DNA of 64,000 nt from CAWGUU01 sp963825765 (GCA_963825765.1 CAWGUU010000014.1:62001-126000); one strand, 5' to 3'; shown: positions 28,478 through 38,192, numbered from the stretch's first letter. Made by a program: numbers and translations. Notes: generated by a model not told the origin, from the sequence alone.

Positions 28478-29529
28478 CAGTCGAGTCATGGGCAGGTCGT
28501 CGGGTGCTCGTGACCGGGCATACCGGATTCAAAGGAGCCTGGCTCTGCCTTTGGCTCGAATGCTTGGGTGCCGAGGTAACGGGATTGGCACTTCCTCCAG
28601 AGGATCCCGCCTGTGCGTTCACGGCTCTCGGTCCCTGGCCACGACTCCGGTCGGAATTCGTCGACCTCCGGGACGAGGCGTCTGTCACGAAGGTGATCGC
28701 CAACACGGATCCCCAGGTCGTCCTTCACCTGGGCGCCCAAGCAATCGTTCGGCGAGGCTACGCAGATCCGGTCGGCACCTGGGCTACCAACGTGCTCGGT
28801 ACCGCCAACGTGCTCCAGGCCTGCCGGGCTGCACCTTCTCTGCGATCGGTCGTCGTTGTCACGAGCGACAAGGTGTATGCAAACACCGGCGACGGTCGAG
28901 CCTACCGAGAGGATGATCGTCTGGGCGGGCGTGACCCTTACAGCAGCTCGAAAGCCGGAGCCGAATTGGTGACAGCGGCCTGGCGAGACAGCTTTTTCGG
29001 CGACCGACGGGTGGCCCTGGCAACCGCAAGGGCCGGCAACGTCATCGGGGGCGGCGACCGTGGTGACGACCGGTTGCTTCCGGATACATGGCGGGCGCTC
29101 GAAGCGGAGCGGCCCGTGCGGCTGCGCTATCCGGAGGCGACCCGGCCGTGGCAGTTCGTCCTCGAACCGATTCTGGGCTACCTCCTCCTGGCTGATCGGC
29201 TGGTGACGGACCCTCAGGCCACGCCGTGCGCTGTGAACTTCGGACCCGATCCATCGGACTGCGTGCCAGTCGCCGTCATGCTGGATCGAGTTCTCACGCT
29301 CTGGGGACAGGGAAGCTGGGAGTTGGAGCGGGGTCAACAGCCATACGAAGCCAAGGCATTGCTCCTTGACGCAAGCCTGGCGACGGTCAGCCTCGGTTGG
29401 AAACCTCGACTCGACCTCCACGCTGCCCTCGAATGGACAGTCGCCTGGTGGCGCGAAGCCGCTGAGGGGCGCGACCTGCGGCAACTCGCTGTCGCCCAGA
29501 TCGAGGCGTATCAGACGTTGGCCAGGTGA
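28474..29529 (+). CDS. rfbG: CDP-glucose 4,6-dehydratase
   Basis: A 351-residue extended SDR converting CDP-glucose to CDP-4-keto-6-deoxyglucose. NAD motif GHTGFKGAWL (the RfbG form of GxxGxxG), VVVTSDKVYAN, YSSSKAGAE (YxxxK) and RAGNVIGGGD are diagnostic. GTG start overlaps the rfbF stop by 4 nt, and its own stop overlaps the next gene in the same way. Acts directly after RfbF. Confidence 0.95.
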   Translation: MTVESWAGRRVLVTGHTGFKGAWLCLWLECLGAEVTGLALPPEDPACAFTALGPWPRLRSEFVDLRDEASVTKVIANTDPQVVLHLGAQAIVRRGYADPVGTWATNVLGTANVLQACRAAPSLRSVVVVTSDKVYANTGDGRAYREDDRLGGRDPYSSSKAGAELVTAAWRDSFFGDRRVALATARAGNVIGGGDRGDDRLLPDTWRALEAERPVRLRYPEATRPWQFVLEPILGYLLLADRLVTDPQATPCAVNFGPDPSDCVPVAVMLDRVLTLWGQGSWELERGQQPYEAKALLLDASLATVSLGWKPRLDLHAALEWTVAWWREAAEGRDLRQLAVAQIEAYQTLAR

Positions 29530-30767
29530 CTGTCGCATTGAGCTCGGTTGAGTGTCGGCTGTGTGGAGCACGGGTCACCAGGACCTTCGTGGACCTCGGG
29601 AACATGCCTTCTGCGAATGCGTATCGCGTCGACGGGAATGATGGCGACGAAAGTACGTATCCTCTCCACGCCCTGGTGTGTGACGAATGCTTCCTCGTAC
29701 AGCTGGAGGCGCTGGTCTCACCGGAGGAACTCTTCGTCGAATATGCGTACTTCTCGTCATACTCGGATAGCTGGGTGGACCACGCCAAGAGATTCGCGAC
29801 AGAGGCCACGGCTGCACTCCAATTGGCCCACGACGATCTGGTGGTTGAGATCGCGAGCAACGATGGATACCTGCTGAAGCATTTCCTGAAATTGGGAATT
29901 CCGGTCCTTGGCATCGAGCCGGCAGTAAACGTGGCCAGAGCAGCAATCGCCAGCGGTGTGCGAACAGAGACTCAATTCTTTGGCACCGTTACGGCGACCC
30001 GCCTTGCACAGGCTGGTATGCGCGCTGACCTCTTGATTGCCAATAACGTGCTCGCACACGTACCTGATCTTCACGACTTCGTTGAAGGCTTGGCTGTGGT
30101 GCTCAAGCCCACAGGAACCCTGAGCATCGAAGTTCCCCATGTGTTGCAACTCATCGAGAACACGCAATTTGACACCATCTATCATGAGCACTTCTCGTAC
30201 TTCTCATTCTTGACCGCAGAGCGGGCACTCGCCGAACACGGCCTCCTGGTTGTCGACGTAGAACAGCTTCCGACCCACGGTGGGAGTTTGCGGATCTGGG
30301 CTCAGCTGGAACGCGCCGCTGCACCACCTTCTCCGAGGGTGGCAGAGGTTCGGAGTCTCGAGGAGGCGGCCGGGCTTCAACGGATCGAGACCTATGCCGG
30401 CTTTGGGGCGCGCGTCGACAAGTGCCGCCAAGAGGTCGTCGAGTTCCTAGCGACGGCTCGAATGGAGGGCAAGACAGTGGCAGCCTACGGTGCTGCCGCC
30501 AAGGGCAATACTCTGTTGAATTATTGTGGTGTCTCGACTTCTGACATCGCCTATGTGGTTGACCGGAATCTCTCCAAGCAAGGTCGATTCCTCCCCGGCT
30601 CCCGTCTCCCCGTGCATGCGCCGGAGCACCTCTTCAAGACTCGGCCCGATTACGTTGTGGTGCTTCCCTGGAACCTTCGCCAGGAAATCGCAACTCAGCT
30701 CGCGGATATAGCCGAATGGGGCGCGCAGCTGGTCACATTTATCCCTGTGCTTCGCGTGGACTCGTGA
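29526..30767 (+). CDS. NDP-4-keto-6-deoxyhexose C-methyltransferase
   Basis: A 413-residue protein of the TylC3/NovU/EvaC type. N-terminal zinc site CRLCG ... CDECF (about residues 10-57), central SAM domain (VVEIASNDGYLLKHF, IEPAVNVA), the family motif YHEHFSYFS, and a C-terminal Rossmann-like domain (VAAYGAAAKGNTLLNY). Known members add a methyl to C-3 of a 4-keto-6-deoxy sugar nucleotide. Coupled on both sides by GTGA overlaps to rfbG and rfbC, so a branched-chain 6-deoxyhexose is the likely product. Confidence 0.9.
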   Translation: MTVALSSVECRLCGARVTRTFVDLGNMPSANAYRVDGNDGDESTYPLHALVCDECFLVQLEALVSPEELFVEYAYFSSYSDSWVDHAKRFATEATAALQLAHDDLVVEIASNDGYLLKHFLKLGIPVLGIEPAVNVARAAIASGVRTETQFFGTVTATRLAQAGMRADLLIANNVLAHVPDLHDFVEGLAVVLKPTGTLSIEVPHVLQLIENTQFDTIYHEHFSYFSFLTAERALAEHGLLVVDVEQLPTHGGSLRIWAQLERAAAPPSPRVAEVRSLEEAAGLQRIETYAGFGARVDKCRQEVVEFLATARMEGKTVAAYGAAAKGNTLLNYCGVSTSDIAYVVDRNLSKQGRFLPGSRLPVHAPEHLFKTRPDYVVVLPWNLRQEIATQLADIAEWGAQLVTFIPVLRVDS

Positions 30768-31291
30768 TCTTCCACGACACCGACCTCCCCGGTTGCCATA
30801 TCATCGAGTTGGATGCGCACGAGGACGACCGCGGCTTCTTCGCCCGTGCCTTCGCGGCCGAGGAGTTCGAAGCCCGAGGCCTGAATCCGTGCGTCGCCGA
30901 GTGCAGCATCTCGTTCAACTCTTCGCTCGGGACGTTGCGCGGCCTTCACTACCAGGCTCCACCGCATGCCGAAGCCAAGCTGGTCCGCTGCACGCGAGGA
31001 CGCGTGTTCGATGTGGCCGTGGACCTTCGACGCAAACGCTGGACGGCTGTGGAACTGAGTGCCCAGAACAGGCTCAGCCTATATATCCCCGAGGGCTTTG
31101 CACACGGGTTCCTGACTCTGGAGCCGGAGTCAGAGTTGCTCTACCTCATATCGACCGCGTATGTCCCAGCTTCCTCAGAGGGAGTGCGGTGGGACGATGC
31201 CATGCTCGGAATCCTCTGGCCGCGGGTACCGACACTGACCATCTCCGAGCGGGATCGATCACTCCCGACGCTCGCAGCGCCGAGCCCATAG
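30764..31291 (+). CDS. rfbC: dTDP-4-dehydrorhamnose 3,5-epimerase family (RfbC-like)
   Basis: A 175-residue cupin epimerase. FARAFAAEEFEARGL, NSSLGTLRGLHYQ with the catalytic His, VFDVAVDLRR and YIPEGFAHGFLTL are the RmlC family marks. GTG start at 30764 overlaps the C-methyltransferase stop by 4 nt. Here it probably epimerises the CDP-linked 4-keto sugar rather than the dTDP-linked one, as all its coupled partners are CDP-sugar enzymes. Confidence 0.88.
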   Translation: MIFHDTDLPGCHIIELDAHEDDRGFFARAFAAEEFEARGLNPCVAECSISFNSSLGTLRGLHYQAPPHAEAKLVRCTRGRVFDVAVDLRRKRWTAVELSAQNRLSLYIPEGFAHGFLTLEPESELLYLISTAYVPASSEGVRWDDAMLGILWPRVPTLTISERDRSLPTLAAPSP

Positions 31292-31353
31292 CCATCCGCA
31301 CCCACCTGTCCGTCGAACAGCCGGCGCCAACCCGGTGCAAAGGTCTCCGGCCA

Positions 31354-32382
31354 ATGTGGCAGTCTGGTCGGGTGCCGAAAGTGAGCGTTGGGGTTCCCGT
31401 GTACAACGGCGCAGAATACCTGGAAGAGGCGCTCACCGCCATCGTGGGCCAGGATTACGATGATTTCGAGGTCATCATCTCCGACAATGCGTCCACTGAC
31501 AGGACGCCAGCGATATGCGCTACGTTCCTCGGGGACCCTCGTATTACCTATCACCGCAACGACACCAACGTGGGAGCCTTGGCGAACTTCACCAGAGCTT
31601 TTGATCTGACCCGTGGGGATTTCTTTTGCTGGGCGGCACACGACGACCGTATGCTCCCGGGCTTTTTTCGCCGCTGTGTGGATGCCCTCGAGGCGAATCC
31701 CGACGCAGCAATGTGTGTTACCTCGATCACGTTCATAGGAGCCAATGGCGAAGAGGTGGGACGGTTCCGGGAGGGCCAAGGTCTCGCCTCGATGCACCTG
31801 GGCATTCGTTTGCGATGCTTCCTAGAACGACATAATTGGTTCATGGTCTATGGGCTCTATCGCCGGGAGATCCTCCTCGAAGGTGGCCTACTCGAGGCGG
31901 TCGCCGGTACCGATGTACTCTTGCTGTGGCGGGTGCTTCTCCGTCATCGACTGTGCGTTGTCGAGGAGGAGCACTTCGCGTACAGGACTTTTCTTGCTTC
32001 CGGGCGATCAGCCCATCTCGCAGGCAACTTGACGCCTGGTGATGACTCTCGGTTTTGGCGGTTTGTGGCTATTCGACTTTGGCGCGAGATGTGGGCAGCC
32101 ACCGCAAGCGACCAGATCTCGTCTGAAACACGACGGATTGCGCGGCGCGAGCTCTGCCGCTGGCTGATGACCCCCTATTGGCGGACAGTTCTCTACAACG
32201 ACTTGGCCGGTGAGGTGGCCATGGCGGTCAAATCGCGGCGTTGGCCGTTAGCGGTGGGTGCCGCGGTTGCCATGGGCTTTATTCGACCGGTGCGCTCGCT
32301 CAAGCACCTCACGGATCGAGACGTTGTCGTCGCGCAGCTACGTAATGCCGCCAGAGGGAACGCTACGCATTCGGTTCGCTGA
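31354..32382 (+). CDS. Family 2 glycosyltransferase
   Basis: A 342-residue GT-A fold transferase. N-terminal nucleotide site VSVGVPVYNGAEYLEEAL, then IISDNASTDRT, and the metal-binding AAHDDRMLPGF. The C-terminal 130 residues are basic and helical. ATG at 31354 is chosen; GTG at 31372 (MPKVSVGV) is equally possible. Probably transfers one residue of the repeat unit; donor unknown. It follows rfbC after 62 bp. Confidence 0.88.
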   Translation: MWQSGRVPKVSVGVPVYNGAEYLEEALTAIVGQDYDDFEVIISDNASTDRTPAICATFLGDPRITYHRNDTNVGALANFTRAFDLTRGDFFCWAAHDDRMLPGFFRRCVDALEANPDAAMCVTSITFIGANGEEVGRFREGQGLASMHLGIRLRCFLERHNWFMVYGLYRREILLEGGLLEAVAGTDVLLLWRVLLRHRLCVVEEEHFAYRTFLASGRSAHLAGNLTPGDDSRFWRFVAIRLWREMWAATASDQISSETRRIARRELCRWLMTPYWRTVLYNDLAGEVAMAVKSRRWPLAVGAAVAMGFIRPVRSLKHLTDRDVVVAQLRNAARGNATHSVR

Positions 32383-32478
32383 ACCGTATCGTTTCGCGGC
32401 TGCTCTCGGCGCGACTGTGTTGTTGCGGCCTGCGCAAACGCCGCAATTTCGTACATTGCCAGAAAAGGAGACGTGACC

Positions 32479-33405
32479 GTGCCCATCCTGCGGGAGACCG
32501 ATCTCGAGGTCCTCCTCGCCTGCCCTCAGTGTTTGTCCGCTCTCGACCGCAGCGAACAAGGCTACCGTTGCAGCTGCGGATTTTTCGGTCCGAGGGTTGG
32601 ACGATGGCCAGTCCTCGTCGATTTCAATTCGAGTATCCTGAATCGGGAGGAGCTCATGGGGCGGGCTGGTGGCAGTGCCGTCCCACGAGCACGCGCACGG
32701 CTCCTAAAGCGTGTCGGTGAAGTCGTCAGTCGCCTTCGTCCGCCAACGCCAACGGCGCAGATCGACCGGGTCATACATCTCTTGCCGCCCTCGGCTTTGG
32801 TGCTAGTTGTCGGGGGTAGTGCTGCACAACCCGGGCTTGCACCGTTGTACGCTCAGCCCTCAGTGAGCATCATCGGATTCGACATCTACGGTAGCGACCT
32901 GGTGCAATTCATTGCCGATGGACACTCGATCCCGTTGATGTCAGGGTCCGTTGACGCCGTAGTCATTCAGGCAGTTCTCGAGCACGTCCTCGATCCACCG
33001 CGGGTCGTTCAGGAGATTCACCGGGTGCTTCGCCCGGATGGGATCGTGTACGCCGAGACAGCCTTCATGCAGCAGGTGCACGAAGGAGCGTATGACTTCA
33101 CGAGGTACACTGAGAGCGGCCATAGGTGGCTGTTTCGAAACTTCGAACTCGTCGAGGCCGGTTCGCTGACTGGCCCGGCGACTCAGTTCATATGGACGGC
33201 CGATTACCTTTTTAGGGCTCTGGTTCGGTCTCAGACCGCCGGCCGGGTTCTGCATCGACTGCTCTCGCCGCTGTCCATCGCCGACCGCCTCTTCCCCACC
33301 AGCTACTCAGTCGACACCGCGCCCGCAGTATTCTTCCTCGGACGTCGATCGGAGTCGAGCCTGACGCCCCATGAAATGGTGGCGTACTACAAGGGCGCGC
33401 AGTGA
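32479..33405 (+). CDS. SAM methyltransferase with Cys-rich N-terminus
   Basis: About 308 residues. N-terminal zinc-binding part: CPQCLSALDR ... YRCSCGFFGP, as in Trm112-like modules fused to class I methyltransferases. The SAM domain is degenerate at its first loop (LVVGGSAAQPG) but has VIQAVLEHVLDPPRVVQEIHRVLRPDG. GTG at 32479 has AAGGAG 8 nt upstream and is preferred to GTG at 32473. Its last 194 bp are antisense to the convergent glycosyltransferase gene. Confidence 0.8.
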   Translation: MPILRETDLEVLLACPQCLSALDRSEQGYRCSCGFFGPRVGRWPVLVDFNSSILNREELMGRAGGSAVPRARARLLKRVGEVVSRLRPPTPTAQIDRVIHLLPPSALVLVVGGSAAQPGLAPLYAQPSVSIIGFDIYGSDLVQFIADGHSIPLMSGSVDAVVIQAVLEHVLDPPRVVQEIHRVLRPDGIVYAETAFMQQVHEGAYDFTRYTESGHRWLFRNFELVEAGSLTGPATQFIWTADYLFRALVRSQTAGRVLHRLLSPLSIADRLFPTSYSVDTAPAVFFLGRRSESSLTPHEMVAYYKGAQ

Positions 33406-34405
33406 TGCCTGTAGATTCAGCCGTTCGCAGGTCGTCAAGCACTGCAACCACCTGTCGCGTCACCTCGTCCCACGAGAACATCGCAGCGCGAATTCGTCGC
33501 TTCTCCTCCGCAACCCACGTTGGGTGCTTGAGCTGCTCGCCGATAACTGCTACATCGCCGTCATCGATCAGCGTGGCAGCGTCGCCCAGAATCTCGATCG
33601 TCAGCGGCTGGCGTACGGCTACCACCTGGCACCCGGCAGCCAACGCCTCCACCCAGGGTAAGCCAAAACCCTCCTCCGTCGACGCCGAAACATAGACGCT
33701 TGCGCGGCGGAACAACTCTCGCATCAGGTTGTCATCCACCCCGTCGAACCGTTCGCACGACTCCGGCCCAAACTCGTCCGTCAGTGTCTGAACAGCCACA
33801 TCGCTGACACCCACACACAGGAAGCGCGCCGCCCATTCCGGCCGAGCCTGAACCAGCGCAGCTGCGATCAGCTCGTTCCGCTTGTACAGGGTCCCCCCGA
33901 TCAGCAGGACGACACCTGCCTCTCCACTCACGAAGTCGGCGTCGGTCACGAGGCCTGGGCCAAGGTGCAGAACTCGGCACTTTCCGCCGCTTCGTGGGAA
34001 AAGCTCCATCATCTCCGCTCGGACACAACCACTGATCGTGAATACCTGATCTGCTCGACGAACCGTCCACCAAAGGTCAAGGTAGCGGTACAGCCGTACC
34101 ACCCCGCTTCGAGTACGCCGCCACCGCAGGTCGTAGACGACAGCGACCACGGGTACCCGCAACCAAAGGGGAGCCGGGGTAGCGCATACCAGTGCGGCGA
34201 CATGTGAGGGCCTGACTACCTGCGTTAGGGCATGGAGCGGGCGCACCACCCAATGCCTTGGTTCCGGCACGGAGTCCACAGGGAAGCCGCTAGCGGCCAG
34301 ACGGCTGTACACTTGGCTTTGGAAGACACCGACACCCGTGTTCGCCGGTCGGATGGCAGATGCCCATACCGTGCCTCCGCTCGTCTGATGTCTCCTTTCA
34401 GCCAT
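33212..34405 (-). CDS. GT4 family glycosyltransferase
   Basis: A 397-residue GT-B enzyme. Donor-site motif STEEGFGLPWVEALAAGCQVVAV with the E-x7-E pair; acceptor-side Rossmann fold includes VVAVVYDLRWRR and a segment ending SGCVRAEMMELF. The GT fold ends near VLDDLRTAE; the final about 65 residues are Arg/Ser/Gly-rich and lie antisense to the methyltransferase gene, so the true stop may have been lost. No Shine-Dalgarno precedes the ATG. Confidence 0.82.
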   Translation of the reverse strand: MAERRHQTSGGTVWASAIRPANTGVGVFQSQVYSRLAASGFPVDSVPEPRHWVVRPLHALTQVVRPSHVAALVCATPAPLWLRVPVVAVVYDLRWRRTRSGVVRLYRYLDLWWTVRRADQVFTISGCVRAEMMELFPRSGGKCRVLHLGPGLVTDADFVSGEAGVVLLIGGTLYKRNELIAAALVQARPEWAARFLCVGVSDVAVQTLTDEFGPESCERFDGVDDNLMRELFRRASVYVSASTEEGFGLPWVEALAAGCQVVAVRQPLTIEILGDAATLIDDGDVAVIGEQLKHPTWVAEEKRRIRAAMFSWDEVTRQVVAVLDDLRTAESTGITARPCSTPPFHGASGSTPIDVRGRILRARCRLSSWWGRGGRRWTAARAVDAEPGRRSETEPEP

Positions 34406-34548
34406 AATCGGACCCGACAGGCACTTGCGACAGCCGGCGACCGCAATCCAAGCCGGACCAATGAGGCCGCCCCGGTGTCGCTGTCGGTGATGCTCCCGCG
34501 TACGGCCGCGACGGGATGTGAGGTGCTGCGCGAACGAGTGACCTGTGC

Positions 34549-36090
34549 CTAGCTCGCAATGGCGACCGGCTCCGGTCGAGCGCGCATCTCGCCCGGCATC
34601 GATCGTCCTCGGGCCGCAAACCGATAGACAATCTCGGTAAACGCTATCGCGAGGAACGACTTGTAAACGACGATTGGTGTGCCTTCTGAGAAGAACGTAG
34701 CGGCGGTATAGGCCAACATTGCCGTCGCGACCGGCCAGGTCCAGAGATGCCTGGCCACCCAGCGAGCTGCCAGGTCGAATCCGATAACGGTCAGCACAAG
34801 CACCAGCACCATTCCCCTGACGCCACCGACAAGCGCTCCGAGACCAAGTACGGTCGGTGCCTGGCCATTTGCGACAGTAGCACTCTCGGGTATGCCGATG
34901 ACCTCGTAGGTGAAGTATCTCGTAAGTCCAGACGGTCGATACACGCGCTGTAACCCGTTCAGACTCAGATCGTCCACTCGATGCATTGCAAACATCAGCG
35001 AGCCGGCGCCGCCGACGCGGAATACGAAGTGCCCGAGCTCGTAGTTCAGCGATTCAGCGGACAGGGGCGACGGCGAGGGCGCTGAGCGCGCTCCACCGGT
35101 CATGGCTGTGACGCGGTCGAAGCGGAGCGCCGAGAGCACGGGCGCCGAGATCAAATAGAGCACAAAAGCGATGAGCACGAGTGACTTCCTGAACTTCGTA
35201 AAGCGTCCCGTCAACAGCCACAGAAAAATGAGTGGAAGACCGAAGCGGACAAGCGACCCCCGGCTAGTTGCACCGTAGGAAAGCATCACCGATACGATTC
35301 CGATACCGCCCAAGCAAAGATAGCTGAGCCTTGGCTGACGGCGATCATACGCCCACACTCCCAGGAGGAGCATCGCCGGAAAGAAGTCGCGTTGGTAAAA
35401 CAACGTAATAGCAACCAGGCGGAATGGCAAAGGTCGGTTGTAGAGAGCGGCCTGACCGATCCCGAAGGCGAGCTGGAGAGCCGTGAAGCCGAGGTAGCCA
35501 ATCGCGGCCCAAGTCATAAGAGTCGTGAGCCGTCCGAAATTTGTGAGAGCCGACGTGCGGCTGAACGGAGTGGCGACTGGCATGGCCGCGAGCACCGTGA
35601 TCATCAAGCAGAAAACCACGAACGCCAAGGTCAAGAGTCCGTAGACCTGACTAATGTCGGCCGACCCGATCCAACCATGAAATGGAAGCTGTTCGCGGAT
35701 AAAGTTTGGGTTCCGGGGAAAATTGTAGCTCAGCAGGTAAAGTTGAAAGATTCCGCCCATGAGAACCACGGCCAAGATACTTGCGTAGATGACGGGTGGG
35801 AGTCGGGAGTGGCGAAGGCTGGCCAATGCCAATGCCAATGCCATGGCGTTGGCGACCGTGAGCAGGAAAGTAGTAAGGCCGTCGTCACTCAGGTTCGCTC
35901 GTCCGACGTACCCTCCAACCAGGATAACGACTACCAGTGACCAACAGGCCACCGTGGCGGATACGCTTCGCCGCGAGGACCATTGGGTCTCTCCCTGGTC
36001 GGCGTCCCTCGCCCACGCCGCAAACCGACGCGATCGATGGTGGGGATTACTCGCCGCCACTTGGACCGGGGCGGCTAGCGATGGGCTCAT
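34549..36090 (-). CDS. Wzy-like polysaccharide polymerase
   Basis: A 513-residue integral membrane protein with about 11-12 hydrophobic helices and a large hydrophilic loop around residues 315-400 containing FRVGGAGSLMFAMHRVDD. No conserved catalytic motif can be cited; Wzy proteins diverge strongly. Size, topology, large periplasmic-side loop late in the chain and its place between glycosyltransferases and a methyltransferase support an O-antigen/repeat-unit polymerase. The N-terminal 45 residues are hydrophilic. Codons are more AT-rich than those of the ATP synthase genes. Confidence 0.65.
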   Translation of the reverse strand: MSPSLAAPVQVAASNPHHRSRRFAAWARDADQGETQWSSRRSVSATVACWSLVVVILVGGYVGRANLSDDGLTTFLLTVANAMALALALASLRHSRLPPVIYASILAVVLMGGIFQLYLLSYNFPRNPNFIREQLPFHGWIGSADISQVYGLLTLAFVVFCLMITVLAAMPVATPFSRTSALTNFGRLTTLMTWAAIGYLGFTALQLAFGIGQAALYNRPLPFRLVAITLFYQRDFFPAMLLLGVWAYDRRQPRLSYLCLGGIGIVSVMLSYGATSRGSLVRFGLPLIFLWLLTGRFTKFRKSLVLIAFVLYLISAPVLSALRFDRVTAMTGGARSAPSPSPLSAESLNYELGHFVFRVGGAGSLMFAMHRVDDLSLNGLQRVYRPSGLTRYFTYEVIGIPESATVANGQAPTVLGLGALVGGVRGMVLVLVLTVIGFDLAARWVARHLWTWPVATAMLAYTAATFFSEGTPIVVYKSFLAIAFTEIVYRFAARGRSMPGEMRARPEPVAIAS

Positions 36091-36100
36091 GCTCTCGCCG

Positions 36101-36919
36101 TCATTCCATCGACCAGTAGTCCTGTGGCCGGAACTCCTGGATCTTCTGAACGATGAGTGTGCAGCTGATGACGGACCGGACGAACGGAAAGAGTGCCGCC
36201 TCCAGCGGCGGCGGAAGCATCGTTCCGGGCCGCTCCCGGCCGGCTAGCCGCCAGAGGCCCCTCTGGGCCAGCGTCGACGTGTGACCGTACGACACCCGAA
36301 AGCCGTGTCGATGAAACTCATCGCACACCTGGCGCCACGTCCGATATGTCGTAAATGTTCGGCAATAATCGGCGAGCGACCGGGCGAACGCCTGGACGCC
36401 CACGCCAGGTTGTGCATACGTGCGATGAAGACCAAACCTGCTCAAATGGGCGATCAGCCACGTGCGGAGCTCGTGGTCACGTACGCGATGGACGAGCGGC
36501 AGGCGCATGTGGGGTTCCAGCAGGATGTGCTTGAGGGGGAAAGCGTGGACTCCAAAGCCTCCCGGTCGCAGCACCCGGGCATTCTCGGCGCAGAACGTCT
36601 CCAAGTCGACCACATGCTCACCCACTTGATTGGAGACCACTATGTCGAACGCGCCGTCATCGAAGGGCCACGATCCGTCCGAGTTGGTGATGCGGATCTC
36701 GGCGGTGTCGCCCGCGAGCGATCCGACCTTCTCCTTCGCCTGGAGCCCATACTCCTCCGAGTCGAAGCCACTGCATGTGCTCGGCACCGTCGCGGCGATC
36801 AGAGCGAGCAGCCGCCCGTCCCCGCAGCCCGCATCGAGGATGGCCGGCCGGTCGAGGCCCCGTGCTGCAGTTTCGCGCTGGAGCACGCTGACGAGGTGGC
36901 GATGTGCGAGGCCGGTCAC
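36101..36919 (-). CDS. Class I SAM-dependent methyltransferase
   Basis: A 272-residue protein. Motif I ILDAGCGDGRLLALI, acidic motif II (SGFDSEEYG), then FDIVVSNQVGEHVVD and ARVLRPGGFGVHAFPL. The C-terminal 100 residues are specific and include basic helices. GTG start at 36919 with a weak AGGTAGGG 9 nt upstream. It ends 11 bp before the polymerase gene and is probably the first gene of that minus-strand group (methyltransferase, polymerase, glycosyltransferase). Confidence 0.82.
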   Translation of the reverse strand: MTGLAHRHLVSVLQRETAARGLDRPAILDAGCGDGRLLALIAATVPSTCSGFDSEEYGLQAKEKVGSLAGDTAEIRITNSDGSWPFDDGAFDIVVSNQVGEHVVDLETFCAENARVLRPGGFGVHAFPLKHILLEPHMRLPLVHRVRDHELRTWLIAHLSRFGLHRTYAQPGVGVQAFARSLADYCRTFTTYRTWRQVCDEFHRHGFRVSYGHTSTLAQRGLWRLAGRERPGTMLPPPLEAALFPFVRSVISCTLIVQKIQEFRPQDYWSME

Positions 36920-37237
36920 AGCGGCGAACCCTACCTGGAACGAGAATCGCCCTTCCCGTCACGCCCCGGCTCCGCTGGCCAGAACCGCCCAGTCTCTGCG
37001 AGGATCGTCCGAAGGAGATCGTCGGGTCAGTCCGCTGAGATCCTGGTCTGTCGGCCAGACGACCAACATGCGCAGGCGAGACCTCGCACCGTATCCGCGG
37101 ACCGGAGCTGACGTCCCTTTGGCCACACGCGATGCCGAGGCACCACCGGCCGAGAGCCCCGGCCGCACCCACACGACGCCGGTGGTGTCACTCCGACGAC
37201 GGTCTCCCCGCGGTCGCCGCTCGCCGGTCGGAGGACG
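36920..37237. other. 318-bp divergent intergenic region
   Basis: Separates the minus-strand methyltransferase from the plus-strand SDR. No RNA gene or clear repeat is seen; promoters for both directions are expected here, but no convincing hexamer pair was found. Confidence 0.4.
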
Positions 37238-38192
37238 ATGACGATCGTCGCCGTGACCGGCGCGAACGGCTTCATCGCGTCCCATGTGCGGGAGGAACTC
37301 GCAGCTCAGGGGATCGATGTGCGAGCGCTCGTGCGTGCACCTCGCGTCGCTGATTCCGTCACACCGGCGTCATTCGTCGAGGTCGACTACGAAAGTACAC
37401 CCAGCGTCCTCCGCGCCCTGGATGGGGCCGATGCCGTCGTCCACCTTCTCGGACACGCCCACCAATCGGGCCGAGATCCGGGCGTGTACCAACGGGTCAA
37501 TGTGGAATACACGCGTCGGGTGCTCGAGGCGTCGGGACAGGTCGGTGTGCGGCGTTTCGTCTTTCTGAGCTCAGTGAAGGCCATCGGCAATGGGACCGAG
37601 AAGCCCTACAACGAGAAGACGCCGGCCAATCCAACGGACCCTTACGGTCGGTCCAAACTCGAGGCTGAGAATGTTGTGCGGACTCGGTCCAGGCACTTCG
37701 GCACCGACTTCGCCATCCTCAGGCCTCCGCTGGTGTACGGCGGAGGGGTCAAAGGCAACGTTCTCAGGCTGATCACCGCAATCGAACGCGGTCGACCGAT
37801 CCCGCTGGGTCGCGCCGTCAGCAACTCCCGGAGCATGATCTCCGCCCGAAACCTCGCTTCGGCGATCGGCGAGGTCGTGGCGTGCGAGCGACGCATCGAC
37901 AGTGCATACCTCGTGTCCGATGGCACCGACTTGTCGACCGCCGAGCTCGTCGACGCGATCGCTCGCGCCGCCGGTACCCGCGCGCGTCGTGGCCGTCCCG
38001 CCAGCGCTTCTCCGGAGTCTGGCGGTGCTCGTCCGCCAGGGCGATGCTGCCGATCGATTCCTGGGTTCCCTCAAGGTCGACGCAACTCTCTTCAGAACCC
38101 GTTTCGGGTGGCGTCCCAGACAGACTGTCGAGGAAGGCTTGCGTGAGGCGGTCGAAGGCGTGCGCGCCGCGCGGCAAGCGTCCGACAGCTAG
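37238..38192 (+). pseudogene. NAD-dependent epimerase/dehydratase, one frameshift
   Basis: Extended SDR of about 318 residues when the two frames are joined. N-terminal TGANGFIASHV, VVHLLGHAHQSGRD, FLSSVKAIGNGT and YGRSK (YxxxK) fit the WbpV/UDP-sugar 4-reductase or epimerase branch. Coding moves by one base near 37971-37990, after LVDAIARAAG, into a frame reading VVAVPPALLRSLAVL and FGWRPRQTVEEGL, the normal end of the family. The unshifted frame runs on to 38146 with Arg/Pro-rich noise. Sequencing error or recent mutation. Confidence 0.75.
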
